Part shown: one piece after another, positions 28,850 through 38,751 of the stretch
How positions within the stretch are numbered: the stretch's first letter is position 1
Layout of the letters: each line of letters starts with the position of its first letter
NCBI GenBank assembly: GCA_900315775.1
Contig: ONAJ01000024.1
Location: forward strand, 1-39,894
DNA: 39,894 bases
Source: an uncultured Prevotella sp.
GTDB lineage: Bacteria > Bacteroidota > Bacteroidia > Bacteroidales > Bacteroidaceae
Direction of reading: 5' to 3'
The notes under the pieces: generated by a model
Databases searched by the model: none
What the model saw: the letters and a program-made list of their open reading frames with translations, nothing else
Told to the model about the DNA's origin: nothing
Made by a program: the position numbers and the translations under genes

Positions 28850-28857
28850 TAATTTTG
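28850..28857 (+). promoter_or_regulatory. Promoter -7 element of leuS
   Basis: TAATTTTG matches TAnnTTTG and lies 30 bp upstream of the leuS ATG. No -33 TTTG is visible at the usual distance. Confidence 0.58.
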
Positions 28858-28887
28858 CAGCCCACATAATAAATATAAGTACACGCA

Positions 28888-31752
28888 ATGGAATATAACT
28901 TCAGAGACATTGAGAAGAAATGGCAAAAGAGATGGGTAGAGCAGAAGACCTATCAGGTAACTGAACAGAAGGACAAGAAAAAGTACTACGTGCTGAACAT
29001 GTTCCCATACCCCAGCGGAGCAGGTCTTCACGTTGGTCACCCATTAGGATATATTGCCAGCGATATATATGCTCGTTTCAAGCGTCAGCAGGGATTTAAT
29101 GTTCTTAACCCTATGGGTTATGATGCTTACGGACTTCCTGCAGAACAGTATGCTATACAGACAGGACAACATCCTGAAAAGACTACTTTCGAAAATATAG
29201 ACCGCTATCGTAGTCAGTTGGATAAGATTGGCTTCTGCTTCGACTGGGACCGTGAGGTACGCACATGTTTGCCAGGCTACTACAAATGGACACAATGGGC
29301 GTTCCAGAAGATGTTCAATAGCTTCTATGGTAACCCCCTCCCGACCTCCCCGAGGGGAGAGAACGTTCCTAAGGCACTTCCTATTGAGGAGTTGATTGCT
29401 TACTTCGAGAAGAACGGAACAGAAGGACTTGATGCCTATGGTGTCGCTCAGAGCGAGGAACTCTCCTTCACCGCTGACGAGTGGAAGGCTATGGACGAGA
29501 AGAAGCAGCAGGAGGTGCTGATGAACTACCGCATAGCTTACCTTGGAGAGACTATGGTGAACTGGTGTGCCGGTCTTGGTACCGTACTCGCCAACGACGA
29601 GGTTGTTGACGGCGTTTCTGTACGTGGCGGTTTCCCCGTCGTACAGAAGAAGATGCGCCAGTGGTGTCTGCGTGTCAGCGCTTATTCTCAGCGACTCCTT
29701 GACGGTCTTGACGCCATCGACTGGACAGACTCTCTGAAAGAGACTCAACGCAACTGGATAGGTCGTTCTGAGGGTACCGAGATGGAGTTCAAGATAGCTG
29801 GTACTGACGAGCACTTTACTATCTTCACAACTCGTGCCGACACAATATTCGGCGTTACCTTCATGGTGCTGGCACCAGAGAGCGAGCTGGTACAGAAGCT
29901 TACTACCGACAAGCAGAAGGTTGCTGTTGACGAGTATTTGGCATACGTAAAGAAACGTACCGAACGTGAACGTCAGATAGACCACCAGGTAACGGGAGTT
30001 TTCTCAGGCTCTTACGCTATCAACCCGTTTACTGGCGAGGAGATTCCTATCTGGATTTCAGAATATGTACTCGCAGGCTACGGAACAGGAGCCATCATGG
30101 CTGTTCCTGCTCACGACAGTCGCGACTATGCCTTTGCTAAACATTTCAACTTGCCCATAATACCTCTTATCGAGGGTGCTGACGTCAGCGAGGAGAGCTT
30201 CGACGCCAAAGAGGGTATCGTGATGAACTCTTCAAGCGACAAGTTCTCACTCAACGGATTGACGGTGAAGGAGGCTATCGCAGCAACAAAGAAGTTTGTT
30301 ACCGAACAGGGACTGGGACGCGTAAAGGTAAACTACCGTCTTCGCGACGCCATCTTCTCACGTCAGCGCTACTGGGGTGAGCCGTTCCCCGTGTACTACA
30401 AGGACGGTATGCCTTATATGATTCCTGAGGATTGTCTGCCTCTGGAACTTCCTGAGATTGACGAGTACAAGCCGACAGAGTCTGGCGAACCACCTCTCGG
30501 ACGCGCTAAGAAATGGGCTTGGGACACAGAAAAACGTCAGGTGGTCGATGTTTCTGACATCGACAATAAGACAGTCTTCCAGCTGGAGCTGAACACAATG
30601 CCAGGATTTGCAGGCAGCTCTGCTTACTATCTGCGCTACATGGATCCACATAACGACCAGGCGCTGGTAAGTCGTGAGGCTGATGACTACTGGCAGAACG
30701 TTGACCTTTATGTCGGCGGCACAGAACATGCTACAGGTCACCTTATCTACTCACGCTTCTGGAATAAGTTCCTCTTCGACCTTGGCGTAAGCTGCAAGGA
30801 AGAGCCTTTCCAGAAACTGGTTAACCAGGGAATGATTCAGGGTCGCTCGAACTTCGTTTATCGTATCGAGGACGAGGGTGCCGACAAGGGTAAGTTCGTA
30901 AGCGTTGGTCTTAAAGATAAGTATAATGTTACTCCTATCCACGTTGACGTGAATATAGTAAGCAACGACATTCTCGACATTGAGGCTTTCCGCAAGTGGC
31001 GTCCTGACTACGAGCATGCTGAATTCATCATGGAGGACGGACAGTACAAGTGCGGCTGGGCTATCGAGAAGATGTCGAAGTCTATGTTCAACGTCGTTAA
31101 TCCGGACATGATTGTTGAGAAGTATGGTGCCGACACACTGCGTCTCTACGAGATGTTCCTCGGTCCTGTGGAGCAGTCAAAGCCTTGGGATACCAACGGT
31201 ATCGACGGCTGTCACCGCTTCCTGAAGAAGTTCTGGAACCTATGTACAGCATGTTGCGACTCAGTCGCAACAAACAAGGAGGCAACCGCAGAGAACCTTA
31301 AGAGTCTGCATAAACTCATCAAGAAGGTTTCTCAGGATATTCCTCAGTTCTCTTATAACACCAGCATCTCAGCATTTATGATTGCCATCAACGAGCTGAG
31401 TCAGCAGAAGTGTACAAGTGTAGAGGTAATGAAAGACCTCGTAGCACTGATAGCTCCTTTCGCACCACACATTGCCGAAGAGCTGTGGGAGCAGTTGGGT
31501 GGCGAAGGCTCTGTATGCGATGCTAAATGGCCTGAGTACGACGAGAAATACCTCGTTGAGAGCAGCGTTACCCTTGGTGTCGCCTTCAACGGAAAACGTC
31601 GTTTCGAGATGGCGTTTGCTGCCGATGCCGACAACAAGACTATCGAGGAGAGCGTATTGGCTGACGATCGTGCTGCCAAATACTTAGAGGGTCAGCAGGT
31701 CGTTAAAATCATTGTTGTTCCTAAACGTATGGTTAATATAGTATGCAAATAG
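28888..31752 (+). CDS. leuS: Leucyl-tRNA synthetase
   Basis: 954 residues. The class I catalytic domain has the HIGH-type motif [16 protein letters not shown] and the KMSKS loop [15 protein letters not shown]. The CP1 editing domain lies between ([39 protein letters not shown] with Asp that recognises the noncognate amino group). It also has the anticodon-binding domain and a small C-terminal domain. It charges tRNALeu with leucine. Odd: residues 149-159 ([11 protein letters not shown]) form an extra Pro/Gly-rich segment encoded by a GC-rich near-palindrome. The last 10 bases overlap the start of the next gene. Confidence 0.97.
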   Translation: MEYNFRDIEKKWQKRWVEQKTYQVTEQKDKKKYYVLNMFPYPSGAGLHVGHPLGYIASDIYARFKRQQGFNVLNPMGYDAYGLPAEQYAIQTGQHPEKTTFENIDRYRSQLDKIGFCFDWDREVRTCLPGYYKWTQWAFQKMFNSFYGNPLPTSPRGENVPKALPIEELIAYFEKNGTEGLDAYGVAQSEELSFTADEWKAMDEKKQQEVLMNYRIAYLGETMVNWCAGLGTVLANDEVVDGVSVRGGFPVVQKKMRQWCLRVSAYSQRLLDGLDAIDWTDSLKETQRNWIGRSEGTEMEFKIAGTDEHFTIFTTRADTIFGVTFMVLAPESELVQKLTTDKQKVAVDEYLAYVKKRTERERQIDHQVTGVFSGSYAINPFTGEEIPIWISEYVLAGYGTGAIMAVPAHDSRDYAFAKHFNLPIIPLIEGADVSEESFDAKEGIVMNSSSDKFSLNGLTVKEAIAATKKFVTEQGLGRVKVNYRLRDAIFSRQRYWGEPFPVYYKDGMPYMIPEDCLPLELPEIDEYKPTESGEPPLGRAKKWAWDTEKRQVVDVSDIDNKTVFQLELNTMPGFAGSSAYYLRYMDPHNDQALVSREADDYWQNVDLYVGGTEHATGHLIYSRFWNKFLFDLGVSCKEEPFQKLVNQGMIQGRSNFVYRIEDEGADKGKFVSVGLKDKYNVTPIHVDVNIVSNDILDIEAFRKWRPDYEHAEFIMEDGQYKCGWAIEKMSKSMFNVVNPDMIVEKYGADTLRLYEMFLGPVEQSKPWDTNGIDGCHRFLKKFWNLCTACCDSVATNKEATAENLKSLHKLIKKVSQDIPQFSYNTSISAFMIAINELSQQKCTSVEVMKDLVALIAPFAPHIAEELWEQLGGEGSVCDAKWPEYDEKYLVESSVTLGVAFNGKRRFEMAFAADADNKTIEESVLADDRAAKYLEGQQVVKIIVVPKRMVNIVCK
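29332..29364 (+). repeat. In-frame insertion of a palindromic-repeat fragment within leuS
   Basis: The segment contains the palindrome CTCCCC-GA-GGGGAG (29346-29359) preceded by CCCCCTCCCGA. It reads as [11 protein letters not shown], residues 149-159. Codon use and base composition (a run of C and G) differ sharply from the surrounding gene. Similar CCCTCCCnACCTCCCC...GGGGAGG strings are, to my recollection, common dispersed repeats in Bacteroidetes genomes. The fragment length keeps the frame. Confidence 0.55.
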
Positions 31753-33239
31753 CAGGAAACAAAGCATTATGGAATGAAGTAAAAGACTACTTCTTCATCA
31801 CCCTCGGACTGATGCTCTATGCCTTCGGTTGGACGGTGTTTCTCCTTCCGTACGAGATTGTTACGGGTGGTGTAACGGGTATTGCGGCTATCATTTTCTA
31901 TGCTACAAGACTGCCTATTGAGTACTCTTATTTCACCATCAATGCCGTACTGCTTATCATAGCACTTAAGATTCTGGGATGGCGTTTTATGATGAAAACC
32001 ATCTACGCCATCTTCATGATATCAATACTTCTGTGGGTAGCACAAATGATAGTAATTCAGCCCGACGGCACCTTCAAACAAGTGCTCGGACCCGGTCAGG
32101 ACTTCATGTCGCTAATCATAGGATGTACTATGACGGGCATGTCGTTGGCTATCGTCTTCCTGCATAACGGCAGTACCGGCGGTACGGATATTGTCGCTGC
32201 CGTAGTAAACAAGTTCTACAACCTCTCGCTTGGACAGGTACTCATCTTTGTTGATATCCTTATCATAGGCTCCTGTATCCCAATCTTCGGTGACTGGCGT
32301 AAAATAGTATTCGGTCTGTGTACTATGGTTATCGAGAACTTCGTACTCGACTACGTCATGAATGCTCGTCGCGAGTCTGTACAGTTTATGATATTCTCAA
32401 AGAAATACCAGGAGATAGCCAATGCCATAGGAACACAAATGAATCACGGTGTTACCATTCTCGACGGACACGGATGGTACACAGGACAGAAACGCAAAGT
32501 ACTGTGTATCCTTGCCAAGAAGCGTGAGAGTGTTCAAATCTTCCGACTGATAAAGACAATAGACCCTAACGCCTTCGTAAGCCAAAGCTCAGTAATTGGT
32601 GTCTATGGAGAGGGCTTCGACGAGATGAAAGTAAAAGTAAAGGAAAAGAAAATGAAAATAGTCTTCGCTACAAACAACCTCAATAAACTTATGGAGGTTC
32701 GCAAAATTCTTGGAAACTCGTTTGAGGTTCTGTCACTGAAAGACATCAACTGCAACGATGATATTCCGGAAAAGGGACAGACACTGGAAGACAATGCTAA
32801 GATTAAGGCTGAATATATCTATAAGAAATACCATATTAACTGTTTTGCCGACGATACAGGACTCGAAGTAGAGGCTTTGGGAGGAGCACCGGGTGTGTAT
32901 AGTGCACGCTATGCTTCTATGGGTATCGACCATGCACAGTCCCACGATTCGGGAGCCAATATGGCACGACTGTTGCGCGAGCTGAAGGATAAAGACAATA
33001 GGAAAGCACGCTTCCGCACTGTCATAGCCCTGATAATTGATGGAAAGATCAGAACCTTCGAGGGTATTGTCAACGGTAAGATTATCCATGAGTGCAGAGG
33101 AGGCGAGGGCTTCGGCTACGACCCGATATTCATGCCTGACGGCTACGACAAGACCTTTGCCGAACTGGGCTATAACATAAAGAATACCATTTCACACCGG
33201 GCACGAGCCACGAAGAAACTGGCAGAATTCTTAAAATAA
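31743..33239 (+). CDS. YitT-family membrane protein fused to RdgB/HAM1 nucleoside triphosphate pyrophosphatase
   Basis: A single 498-codon frame holds two proteins normally separate. Residues about 1-210 are the YitT membrane part with five or so helices ([53 protein letters not shown]). Residues about 212-295 are the cytoplasmic DUF2179 domain ([41 protein letters not shown]). After a Lys-rich linker (KVKVKEKK), Met304 begins a complete RdgB of 195 residues: [73 protein letters not shown]. RdgB hydrolyses XTP, dITP and ITP to monophosphates. Either the stop between two genes was lost, giving a membrane-bound RdgB, or the internal ATG at 32652 (after AAGGAAAAGAAA) starts a free RdgB. The start overlaps leuS by 10 bases. 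Confidence 0.88.
   Translation: MQIAGNKALWNEVKDYFFITLGLMLYAFGWTVFLLPYEIVTGGVTGIAAIIFYATRLPIEYSYFTINAVLLIIALKILGWRFMMKTIYAIFMISILLWVAQMIVIQPDGTFKQVLGPGQDFMSLIIGCTMTGMSLAIVFLHNGSTGGTDIVAAVVNKFYNLSLGQVLIFVDILIIGSCIPIFGDWRKIVFGLCTMVIENFVLDYVMNARRESVQFMIFSKKYQEIANAIGTQMNHGVTILDGHGWYTGQKRKVLCILAKKRESVQIFRLIKTIDPNAFVSQSSVIGVYGEGFDEMKVKVKEKKMKIVFATNNLNKLMEVRKILGNSFEVLSLKDINCNDDIPEKGQTLEDNAKIKAEYIYKKYHINCFADDTGLEVEALGGAPGVYSARYASMGIDHAQSHDSGANMARLLRELKDKDNRKARFRTVIALIIDGKIRTFEGIVNGKIIHECRGGEGFGYDPIFMPDGYDKTFAELGYNIKNTISHRARATKKLAEFLK
32652..33239 (+). CDS. rdgB: Possible internal start: free-standing RdgB (XTP/dITP diphosphatase)
   Basis: An in-frame ATG at codon 304 of the YitT-RdgB frame is preceded by the purine-rich AAGGAAAAGAAA and begins exactly where RdgB proteins normally start (MKIVFATNN). 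Translation from here would give a normal-length 195-residue enzyme. It may be made instead of, or in addition to, the fusion. This is an alternative reading of the same DNA, not an extra gene. Confidence 0.5.
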   Translation: MKIVFATNNLNKLMEVRKILGNSFEVLSLKDINCNDDIPEKGQTLEDNAKIKAEYIYKKYHINCFADDTGLEVEALGGAPGVYSARYASMGIDHAQSHDSGANMARLLRELKDKDNRKARFRTVIALIIDGKIRTFEGIVNGKIIHECRGGEGFGYDPIFMPDGYDKTFAELGYNIKNTISHRARATKKLAEFLK

Positions 33240-33261
33240 ACAACAACACAAAACACAAACC

Positions 33262-34158
33262 ATGAAGAAACAATTATCAGTACTCATCCCTTGCTATAAC
33301 AGCCTTTGCCACGATGAGGTTAAGTCTGTATGGCAACAACTCACTGAATACAATCTCCACGCATCAAACAAGGTAGAGTGGGAGATAATAGTTATAGAAG
33401 ATGGCTCAACAGACGAGACAACACTGAAGGAAAATGCCAAGATAGCACTCCTTGAGAACGTACGCTACATACCTCGCAAGGAGAACGTTGGCAGAGCAGC
33501 TGTGCGTAACCTGCTGGCACACGAAGCAAAATACGAATGGCTGCTGTATATGGATTCTGACGTCTGTGTGGAGCATAACACCTTCATAAAAAAGTACATT
33601 GAGAGTACCGACAACATCGTCGTCGGTGGAGTACGTATCTTCGGCAACGTAATGAAACTGAGCAATAACCTCCGTTATCTCTACGAGAAAAAGGCATCGG
33701 GAAAACATACTCGCACAGAACGACAGGAACACGAACATAGGGAGTTCCGCACAACAAACTTCCTCATTGCTCGCGACATAATCTTTGAATGTCCTTTCGA
33801 CGAGAGTTTCAAAAGCTACGGCTACGAGGATGTGCTCTTCGGAAAGACTCTCCACGACAAGGGCTACCCCGTAAAGCATATTTCCAATCCTGTTACCATC
33901 ATAGACTACGAAGACAACGCCACATTCGTAAATAAGACGGAGGAGTCACTACGCACCCTCCACCAGTTCAAGGACCAGCTGAAGGACTACTCTACACTTC
34001 TCAAATACGCCACTTGGACACGAATGTCATGTCTTTCACCACTATTGATGATAGCATATAAAATCTTCGGAAAAACGATAAGAAAAAACCTGGCAGGCAA
34101 TAATCCGCGACTTTCGTGGTTTAATATATATAAACTGCTCTATTATTTATCGTTATGA
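33262..34158 (+). CDS. Glycosyltransferase family 2 protein
   Basis: 298 residues. The GT-A fold begins QLSVLIPCYNS, continues with EIIVIEDGSTDETT and NVGRAAVRNLLAHEA, and has the DxD metal motif in WLLYMDSDVCVEHN. RTTNFLIARDIIFECPFDESFKSYGYEDVLFGKTL is the usual acceptor-side signature with the ED pair. There is no signal peptide; it would act at the cytoplasmic side of the membrane on a lipid- or surface-polysaccharide intermediate. Donor and acceptor unknown. It starts 22 nt after the YitT-RdgB frame. Its stop overlaps the ATG of the porZ-like gene (ATGA), which suggests coupled translation. Confidence 0.9.
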   Translation: MKKQLSVLIPCYNSLCHDEVKSVWQQLTEYNLHASNKVEWEIIVIEDGSTDETTLKENAKIALLENVRYIPRKENVGRAAVRNLLAHEAKYEWLLYMDSDVCVEHNTFIKKYIESTDNIVVGGVRIFGNVMKLSNNLRYLYEKKASGKHTRTERQEHEHREFRTTNFLIARDIIFECPFDESFKSYGYEDVLFGKTLHDKGYPVKHISNPVTIIDYEDNATFVNKTEESLRTLHQFKDQLKDYSTLLKYATWTRMSCLSPLLMIAYKIFGKTIRKNLAGNNPRLSWFNIYKLLYYLSL

Positions 34159-36245
34159 AGAAACTTATAGCCTATAGTCTGATGCTCTTCTCACTCCTCT
34201 CTACTCTCTCATCTAAAGCACAGGGGGTAGGGCAGTGGAAAGCATATATGTCGTACCATAATATTACTGCTATCGAACCGGCAGGAAAGCTGATTTACGT
34301 TCTTGCAAGCAACAACCTCTTCAGCTACAACTTCTCCGACAGCAGCATAGATACCTACGACAAGGTCAATAAACTTAGCGACTGCGGCATCATCGACATC
34401 AAGTGGAACAACACCGCTAAACGTCTTATCATCATCTACGACAACTATAACATCGACCTCATAGACAATAACGCTAAGGTCTATAATATCTCCGACTATT
34501 ATACCAAGTCGATGACCAGCGACAAGACTATCAATAGCACGTATATCAATGATATCTACGCATACCTTAGTACTGGTTTCGGCATAGTGAAGGTGAATAT
34601 GAAGGATGCCGAAGTGAGCGATACCTACCAGATTGGTATAAACGTGAAATACTGCTATATCGAGGGGAAAAACATCTATGCCGCCTCAGAGACCTCAGGA
34701 CTGTATGCCGCTAAACTTACCGACAACCTCCTTGACCATAACGTGTGGAAAAGGGTAGGGGAATATACTCCCAAGACGGAGAACAGAACACTCGTTGCCG
34801 ACGATACAAACAACTGTATGTGGACTGTTGACGAGAACGGCAAGCTGTTGGCTTATACCGAGAAGGACGGCACCAAGACAAACATCCGCTCCGAGATACG
34901 TCCTGAGGGACCAAAATACAACCACTTCTTCTTCATGAAGTATGTCGATGGCTCACTTTATACTACTGGTGGCGGCGAGGCTAACGTAACGTTCCTGCAA
35001 CGTCCTGGAACAATACAGGTAATGAGTAATGGTGAATGGACGTTATACGAGGACGAGATAAACAAAAAGACCGGTCACCTCTATGAGGATATTTCGTGTC
35101 TTGACATCGACCCGCTCGACAAGACTCACGTCTTTGCTGCCAGCTCTCGCTCTGGCGTTTATGAGTTTAAAGGTGGCAAGTTCATAAAAAACTGGACCTT
35201 CGACAATACCAACAGCTGCATAACGACGGTAATACCAAACAACTACAACTACGTCATAGTAAACGGTCTTAAGTTCGACAGCGACGGCAACCTATGGGTT
35301 CTCAACAGCTGGTCCGAGAAACCCATAGCACACTACTCAAAAGAAGGCAACTGGACTGAGAAGAAGAACCAGGCGATAAGCAATATCTCCAAGGACTTCG
35401 CCTCAGCACGCAGCCCTATCTTCGACAGTCGCGGACTGTTCTGGTTCACCAACGATGCGTGGTCATCAACAGCTCTCTTGTGTCTTAACCCTGCCGACCT
35501 GCATGCAAATGTTTATACCGACTTCACCAACCAGGACGGTACCGTAGTGGGAGCTCATAGTGTTCGTTGTGTTGTTGAAGACAAGAGTAAGAATATCTGG
35601 ATAGGAACCATTGAAGGTCCTCTTATGCTTACCGCAGAAGATATTGCGGCAGGCAACAAGACATTCACGCAGGTTAAGGTGCCCCGCAACGACGGCACCG
35701 ACTATGCCGACTATCTGCTTTCCGGAGTCGATATCGCTTGCATAGCTATCGACGGTGGAGGTCGTAAGTGGTTCGGAACCTATGGTGACGGTGCTTACCT
35801 CATCAGCGAGGACAACAACACCCAGATACACCATTTCACCCAGAGTAACAGCAGCCTCCTCTCAAATACCATCGAGGCAATAACCATCAACGACAAGACC
35901 GGAGAAGTGTTCTTCGGAACAGACAAAGGACTCTGCTCGTATATGAGCGACGCCTCAACACCTAACAGCGATATGTCGAAAGACAACGTGTGGGCATATC
36001 CTAATCCGGTGACACCAGATTATACAGGACTAATAACTGTCACAGGACTGTCTTATAATGCCGACGTCAAGATAGTTACCGTCAATGGTACTCTCGTGGC
36101 TCAGGGACGAAGCAACGGCGGTACATTCACGTGGGACGGCAACGACCTCAGTGGTCGTCGTGTAGCCTCTGGAATATATATGGTCGAAACAGCTAAGAGC
36201 GACGGCTCGAAGGGCACAGTATGCAAGATAGCAATAGTCAACTAA
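34155..36245 (+). CDS. porZ: PorZ-like type IX secretion system component
   Basis: 696 residues. A signal peptide (MKKLIAYSLMLFSLLSTLSSKAQ) leads into GVGQWKAYMSYHNITAIEPAGKLIYVLASNNLFSY, the usual PorZ opening. Two beta-propellers follow, the second with two-component-propeller-like units (IKWNNTAKRLIIIYD; LKFDSDGNLWVLN; DKSKNIWIGTIEG; IDGGGRKWFGTYGDGAYL; INDKTGEVFFGTDKGLCSY). The C terminus (about 612-696) is a T9SS sorting domain: AYPNPVTPDYTG, IVTVNGTLVAQG, DLSGRRVASGIYMVET. In P. gingivalis PorZ belongs to the outer-membrane attachment complex with PorU, PorV and PorQ and presents anionic LPS to the sortase. Its presence implies that the organism has a T9SS. The 3' end overlaps the acyltransferase gene by 25 bases. 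Confidence 0.85.
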   Translation: MKKLIAYSLMLFSLLSTLSSKAQGVGQWKAYMSYHNITAIEPAGKLIYVLASNNLFSYNFSDSSIDTYDKVNKLSDCGIIDIKWNNTAKRLIIIYDNYNIDLIDNNAKVYNISDYYTKSMTSDKTINSTYINDIYAYLSTGFGIVKVNMKDAEVSDTYQIGINVKYCYIEGKNIYAASETSGLYAAKLTDNLLDHNVWKRVGEYTPKTENRTLVADDTNNCMWTVDENGKLLAYTEKDGTKTNIRSEIRPEGPKYNHFFFMKYVDGSLYTTGGGEANVTFLQRPGTIQVMSNGEWTLYEDEINKKTGHLYEDISCLDIDPLDKTHVFAASSRSGVYEFKGGKFIKNWTFDNTNSCITTVIPNNYNYVIVNGLKFDSDGNLWVLNSWSEKPIAHYSKEGNWTEKKNQAISNISKDFASARSPIFDSRGLFWFTNDAWSSTALLCLNPADLHANVYTDFTNQDGTVVGAHSVRCVVEDKSKNIWIGTIEGPLMLTAEDIAAGNKTFTQVKVPRNDGTDYADYLLSGVDIACIAIDGGGRKWFGTYGDGAYLISEDNNTQIHHFTQSNSSLLSNTIEAITINDKTGEVFFGTDKGLCSYMSDASTPNSDMSKDNVWAYPNPVTPDYTGLITVTGLSYNADVKIVTVNGTLVAQGRSNGGTFTWDGNDLSGRRVASGIYMVETAKSDGSKGTVCKIAIVN

Positions 36246-37249
36246 CTACAAGGAAACTGTGGATAGACAACCTCCGCGGACTCAGTATGGTAGCAATACT
36301 GCTATTCCATACTGAGATGTACTATGCTGGCTACGACATCATACCCTACAGCTTCTACGTAGAGAATGCGCTGGCTATGTTCTTCTTCCTTTCAGGCTAT
36401 CTCTTCTACAAGGACAACGGGACAATACATCCTAAACAGAAAATCTTCTCCATCGCTGTAAACCTCATAATACCATATTTTATCTTCACAACTCTCATAG
36501 CACTTCCCAAGGCTCTCGCTCACGGTGAGGAAATAAACATCCTGACACTCGCCAGCGAAATACTCCTTGGAGAAGCCTCGTGGTTCATCGCCGCCCTCAT
36601 CGTCGCAGAGATTATCTTCTCGCTGTTGCTATGGATTACTCGGGGAAGACACATCATCCTCACACCTATTATAATAATACTCACAGCCCTCGCCTTCGCG
36701 ATAGGAAACTTAGAGAACGCCAACTATAACACCTATAACTTCTGGCACATCAACGAGGCACTACTCGCACTGCTCTTCCTCTATTTAGGATATACCTACC
36801 ACCAGTTCGAAAAATCCCTCAGACTTCAGCCCTCAGCCCTCATCCCTCTCGCTGCTTGCCTCATCATCCTAAAATACATAGAATACCGATACGAATGGAA
36901 GATGGTTATGGGACCCATCGTCGTCACCTCCATACCCACATTCCTCTGCGACTGCATCATAAGCTGCCTGCTACTTAGCAGCATCTTCGCTCACTTCATA
37001 CCTCAAACCTCACACCTCGCATCTCGTGCCCTCTCATGGACCGGAAGCCACTGTCTGGTGTACTACTTCATCTGCGGAGGAGTTCCCCTCCTGACGGCAA
37101 AAATAATGACCTCTATCGGTCTTCCCTACAACGACCAGTACTGGCGCGTCGCCCTCGTCTTCATCATAGTCTATATCGTCGCCACCGCCATCACCTGGTT
37201 CATCTACCGCTACCTTCCCTTTATGGTCAGCATTCGGAAAAGGAAATAA
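36221..37249 (+). CDS. Acyltransferase 3 family membrane protein
   Basis: 342 residues with about ten membrane helices. The opening RKLWIDNLRGLSMVAILLFHTEMYY carries the conserved Arg and His of acyltransferase-3 (OafA/NodX/WcjE-type) proteins. MFFFLSGYLFYKD follows, then long hydrophobic segments. Such enzymes O-acetylate or acylate surface glycans. The ATG lies inside the porZ 3' end (25-base overlap), so it belongs to the same transcript; with the GT2 gene it may modify a lipopolysaccharide or surface glycan. The acceptor is unknown. No clear terminator follows. Confidence 0.85.
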   Translation: MQDSNSQLTTRKLWIDNLRGLSMVAILLFHTEMYYAGYDIIPYSFYVENALAMFFFLSGYLFYKDNGTIHPKQKIFSIAVNLIIPYFIFTTLIALPKALAHGEEINILTLASEILLGEASWFIAALIVAEIIFSLLLWITRGRHIILTPIIIILTALAFAIGNLENANYNTYNFWHINEALLALLFLYLGYTYHQFEKSLRLQPSALIPLAACLIILKYIEYRYEWKMVMGPIVVTSIPTFLCDCIISCLLLSSIFAHFIPQTSHLASRALSWTGSHCLVYYFICGGVPLLTAKIMTSIGLPYNDQYWRVALVFIIVYIVATAITWFIYRYLPFMVSIRKRK

Positions 37250-37279
37250 TAATTTTTCTAACATTTCCATATCATTTCT

Positions 37280-37309
37280 TTTGCTTTTCGAAAATAATTC
37301 CTATCTTTG
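37280..37309 (+). promoter_or_regulatory. Promoter of the AAA ATPase gene
   Basis: TTTG (37280-37283) and TATCTTTG (37302-37309) with an 18-bp spacer, 46 bp upstream of the ATG at 37356. The leader is A/T-rich. Confidence 0.68.
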
Positions 37310-37355
37310 CAACAGAAATATAAATGAAGATTTATATAAATAACCATTTACATTT

Positions 37356-38669
37356 ATGAAATTTTATAATCGAGAGTCGGAAATAGGCATATTGCTTGAG
37401 AATGAGCATCTGGCGGAGAAAAGTGGTATGTTCACCGTATTAATGGGACGAAGGCGTGTTGGCAAAACGTCACTTGTAACGAAAGCGTTCGAAGGACACC
37501 AATACGCATACCTCTTTGTATCGAAGGACAGTGAAGCAGTTCTTTGTGGTAAGTTCCAACGATCAATAGAAGAACAGTTGAACATTAAGGTATATGGTAG
37601 TCTGACAAACTTCCACGATTTCTTTGAAGTTGTGATGCGAGAATCGCTTAAGCGTCACTTCACCATCGTATTCGATGAATTTCAGAATCTTTACAAGGTA
37701 AACCCTGCTATCTTTGGTGAGATACAAGACCTGTGGGATCGTTACCACCGAGAATCACACCTTAACCTCATCACGATGGGAAGTATCCGTTCTTTGATGA
37801 AGCGCATATTCGAAAACGAGAATGAACCGCTCTACGGACGACCCACCTCTCGGTTCACACTCCTTCCTTTTACGATTGACGTGCTCAAGCAGATATTTAG
37901 TGATCATAAACCGGATTATAAAAATGAGGACCTGCTATGTCTCTATATGCTTACGGGTGGCGTAGCAAAATATGTGGAACTTCTGATGGATGCCGGCTGC
38001 TACACCAAAGAGAAGATGCTTAACTATTTCTGTAGGCAGGATTCTTATTTCCTTTCCGAAGGACGTGACCTGATGAACCAAGAGTTTGGTGACGAGGGAT
38101 TCACATATTTTTCCATCCTTCAACTTATTGCATCTGGATTGAACCGTCGCTCGGATATTGATGGATCCATGCAAAAAGACATGGGTACTTTTCTGCAAAA
38201 TCTGGAGAGGAATTTTAATATCATATCTCGCATAAAACCTATTCTTGCAAAACCTAATAGCAAGACTAGCGCCTACGAAATATCAGACCAGTTTCTTCGC
38301 TTCTGGTTCTGTTTCGTATGCCCGTACCAATCTCTGGTGGAACGCGGACAATTGACATTGTTACGGCAAAACATAAGCCAACACTATGAGCAATTCTCCG
38401 GAAGGACGCTTGAACAGTTTTTCCAACAGAAAGCAATGGAGTCCGGGAACTATACATGTGTCGGAAATTGGTGGGACCGCAAAGGTGAAAACGAGATAGA
38501 CATGATAGCTCTTAACGAACTTGACCATACTGGTATTGTATCCGAGATAAAGCGTAATCCGAGAAAACTCAATCTTTCAGATTTAGAACAAAAAGTGTCA
38601 AGACTGCCCTCCGCTTACTTTGGGCATTACCATTTATCTTTGCAAACTCTTTCTTTAGAGAACATGTAA
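37356..38669 (+). CDS. AAA ATPase with DUF234-type PD-(D/E)XK-like C-terminal domain
   Basis: 437 residues. It belongs to the archaeal-type STAND/AAA group common in Bacteroidales. The start MKFYNRESEIGILL is the typical N terminus. Walker A is GRRRVGKTSL (31-40) and Walker B VFDEFQN (105-111). A sensor-type Arg lies in GSIRSLMKRIF and TGGVAKYVELL, and a winged-helix region (about 245-320) follows. The C terminus (about 340-437) carries DRKGENEID and VSEIKRN (Asp374, Glu380/Asp382, Glu397, Lys399), arranged like a PD-(D/E)XK nuclease core. Function is unknown; genomes carry many copies, and defence or mobile-element roles are only guesses. It stands alone with its own promoter. Confidence 0.87.
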   Translation: MKFYNRESEIGILLENEHLAEKSGMFTVLMGRRRVGKTSLVTKAFEGHQYAYLFVSKDSEAVLCGKFQRSIEEQLNIKVYGSLTNFHDFFEVVMRESLKRHFTIVFDEFQNLYKVNPAIFGEIQDLWDRYHRESHLNLITMGSIRSLMKRIFENENEPLYGRPTSRFTLLPFTIDVLKQIFSDHKPDYKNEDLLCLYMLTGGVAKYVELLMDAGCYTKEKMLNYFCRQDSYFLSEGRDLMNQEFGDEGFTYFSILQLIASGLNRRSDIDGSMQKDMGTFLQNLERNFNIISRIKPILAKPNSKTSAYEISDQFLRFWFCFVCPYQSLVERGQLTLLRQNISQHYEQFSGRTLEQFFQQKAMESGNYTCVGNWWDRKGENEIDMIALNELDHTGIVSEIKRNPRKLNLSDLEQKVSRLPSAYFGHYHLSLQTLSLENM

Positions 38670-38683
38670 AATTTACATGAAAA

Positions 38684-38735
38684 CATTTCATACAATCAGG
38701 CGGATATTTCATACAAACGTATAAAAATATTCGCC
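38684..38735. repeat. Short direct and inverted repeats downstream of the AAA ATPase
   Basis: ATTTCATACAA occurs twice (38685-38695 and 38706-38716). GGCGGATATTT (38699-38709) pairs with AAATATTCGCC (38725-38735) with one mismatch. The hairpin could act as a weak transcript end for the ATPase gene or mark a repeat boundary. Evidence for either is thin. Confidence 0.4.
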
Positions 38736-38751
38736 AAAATATAGCATTATT

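Noticed and set aside
29044-29985. A 313-codon minus-strand open frame inside leuS
   Set aside because: It is antisense to the conserved catalytic and editing domains of leuS and shows no protein family features or promoter.
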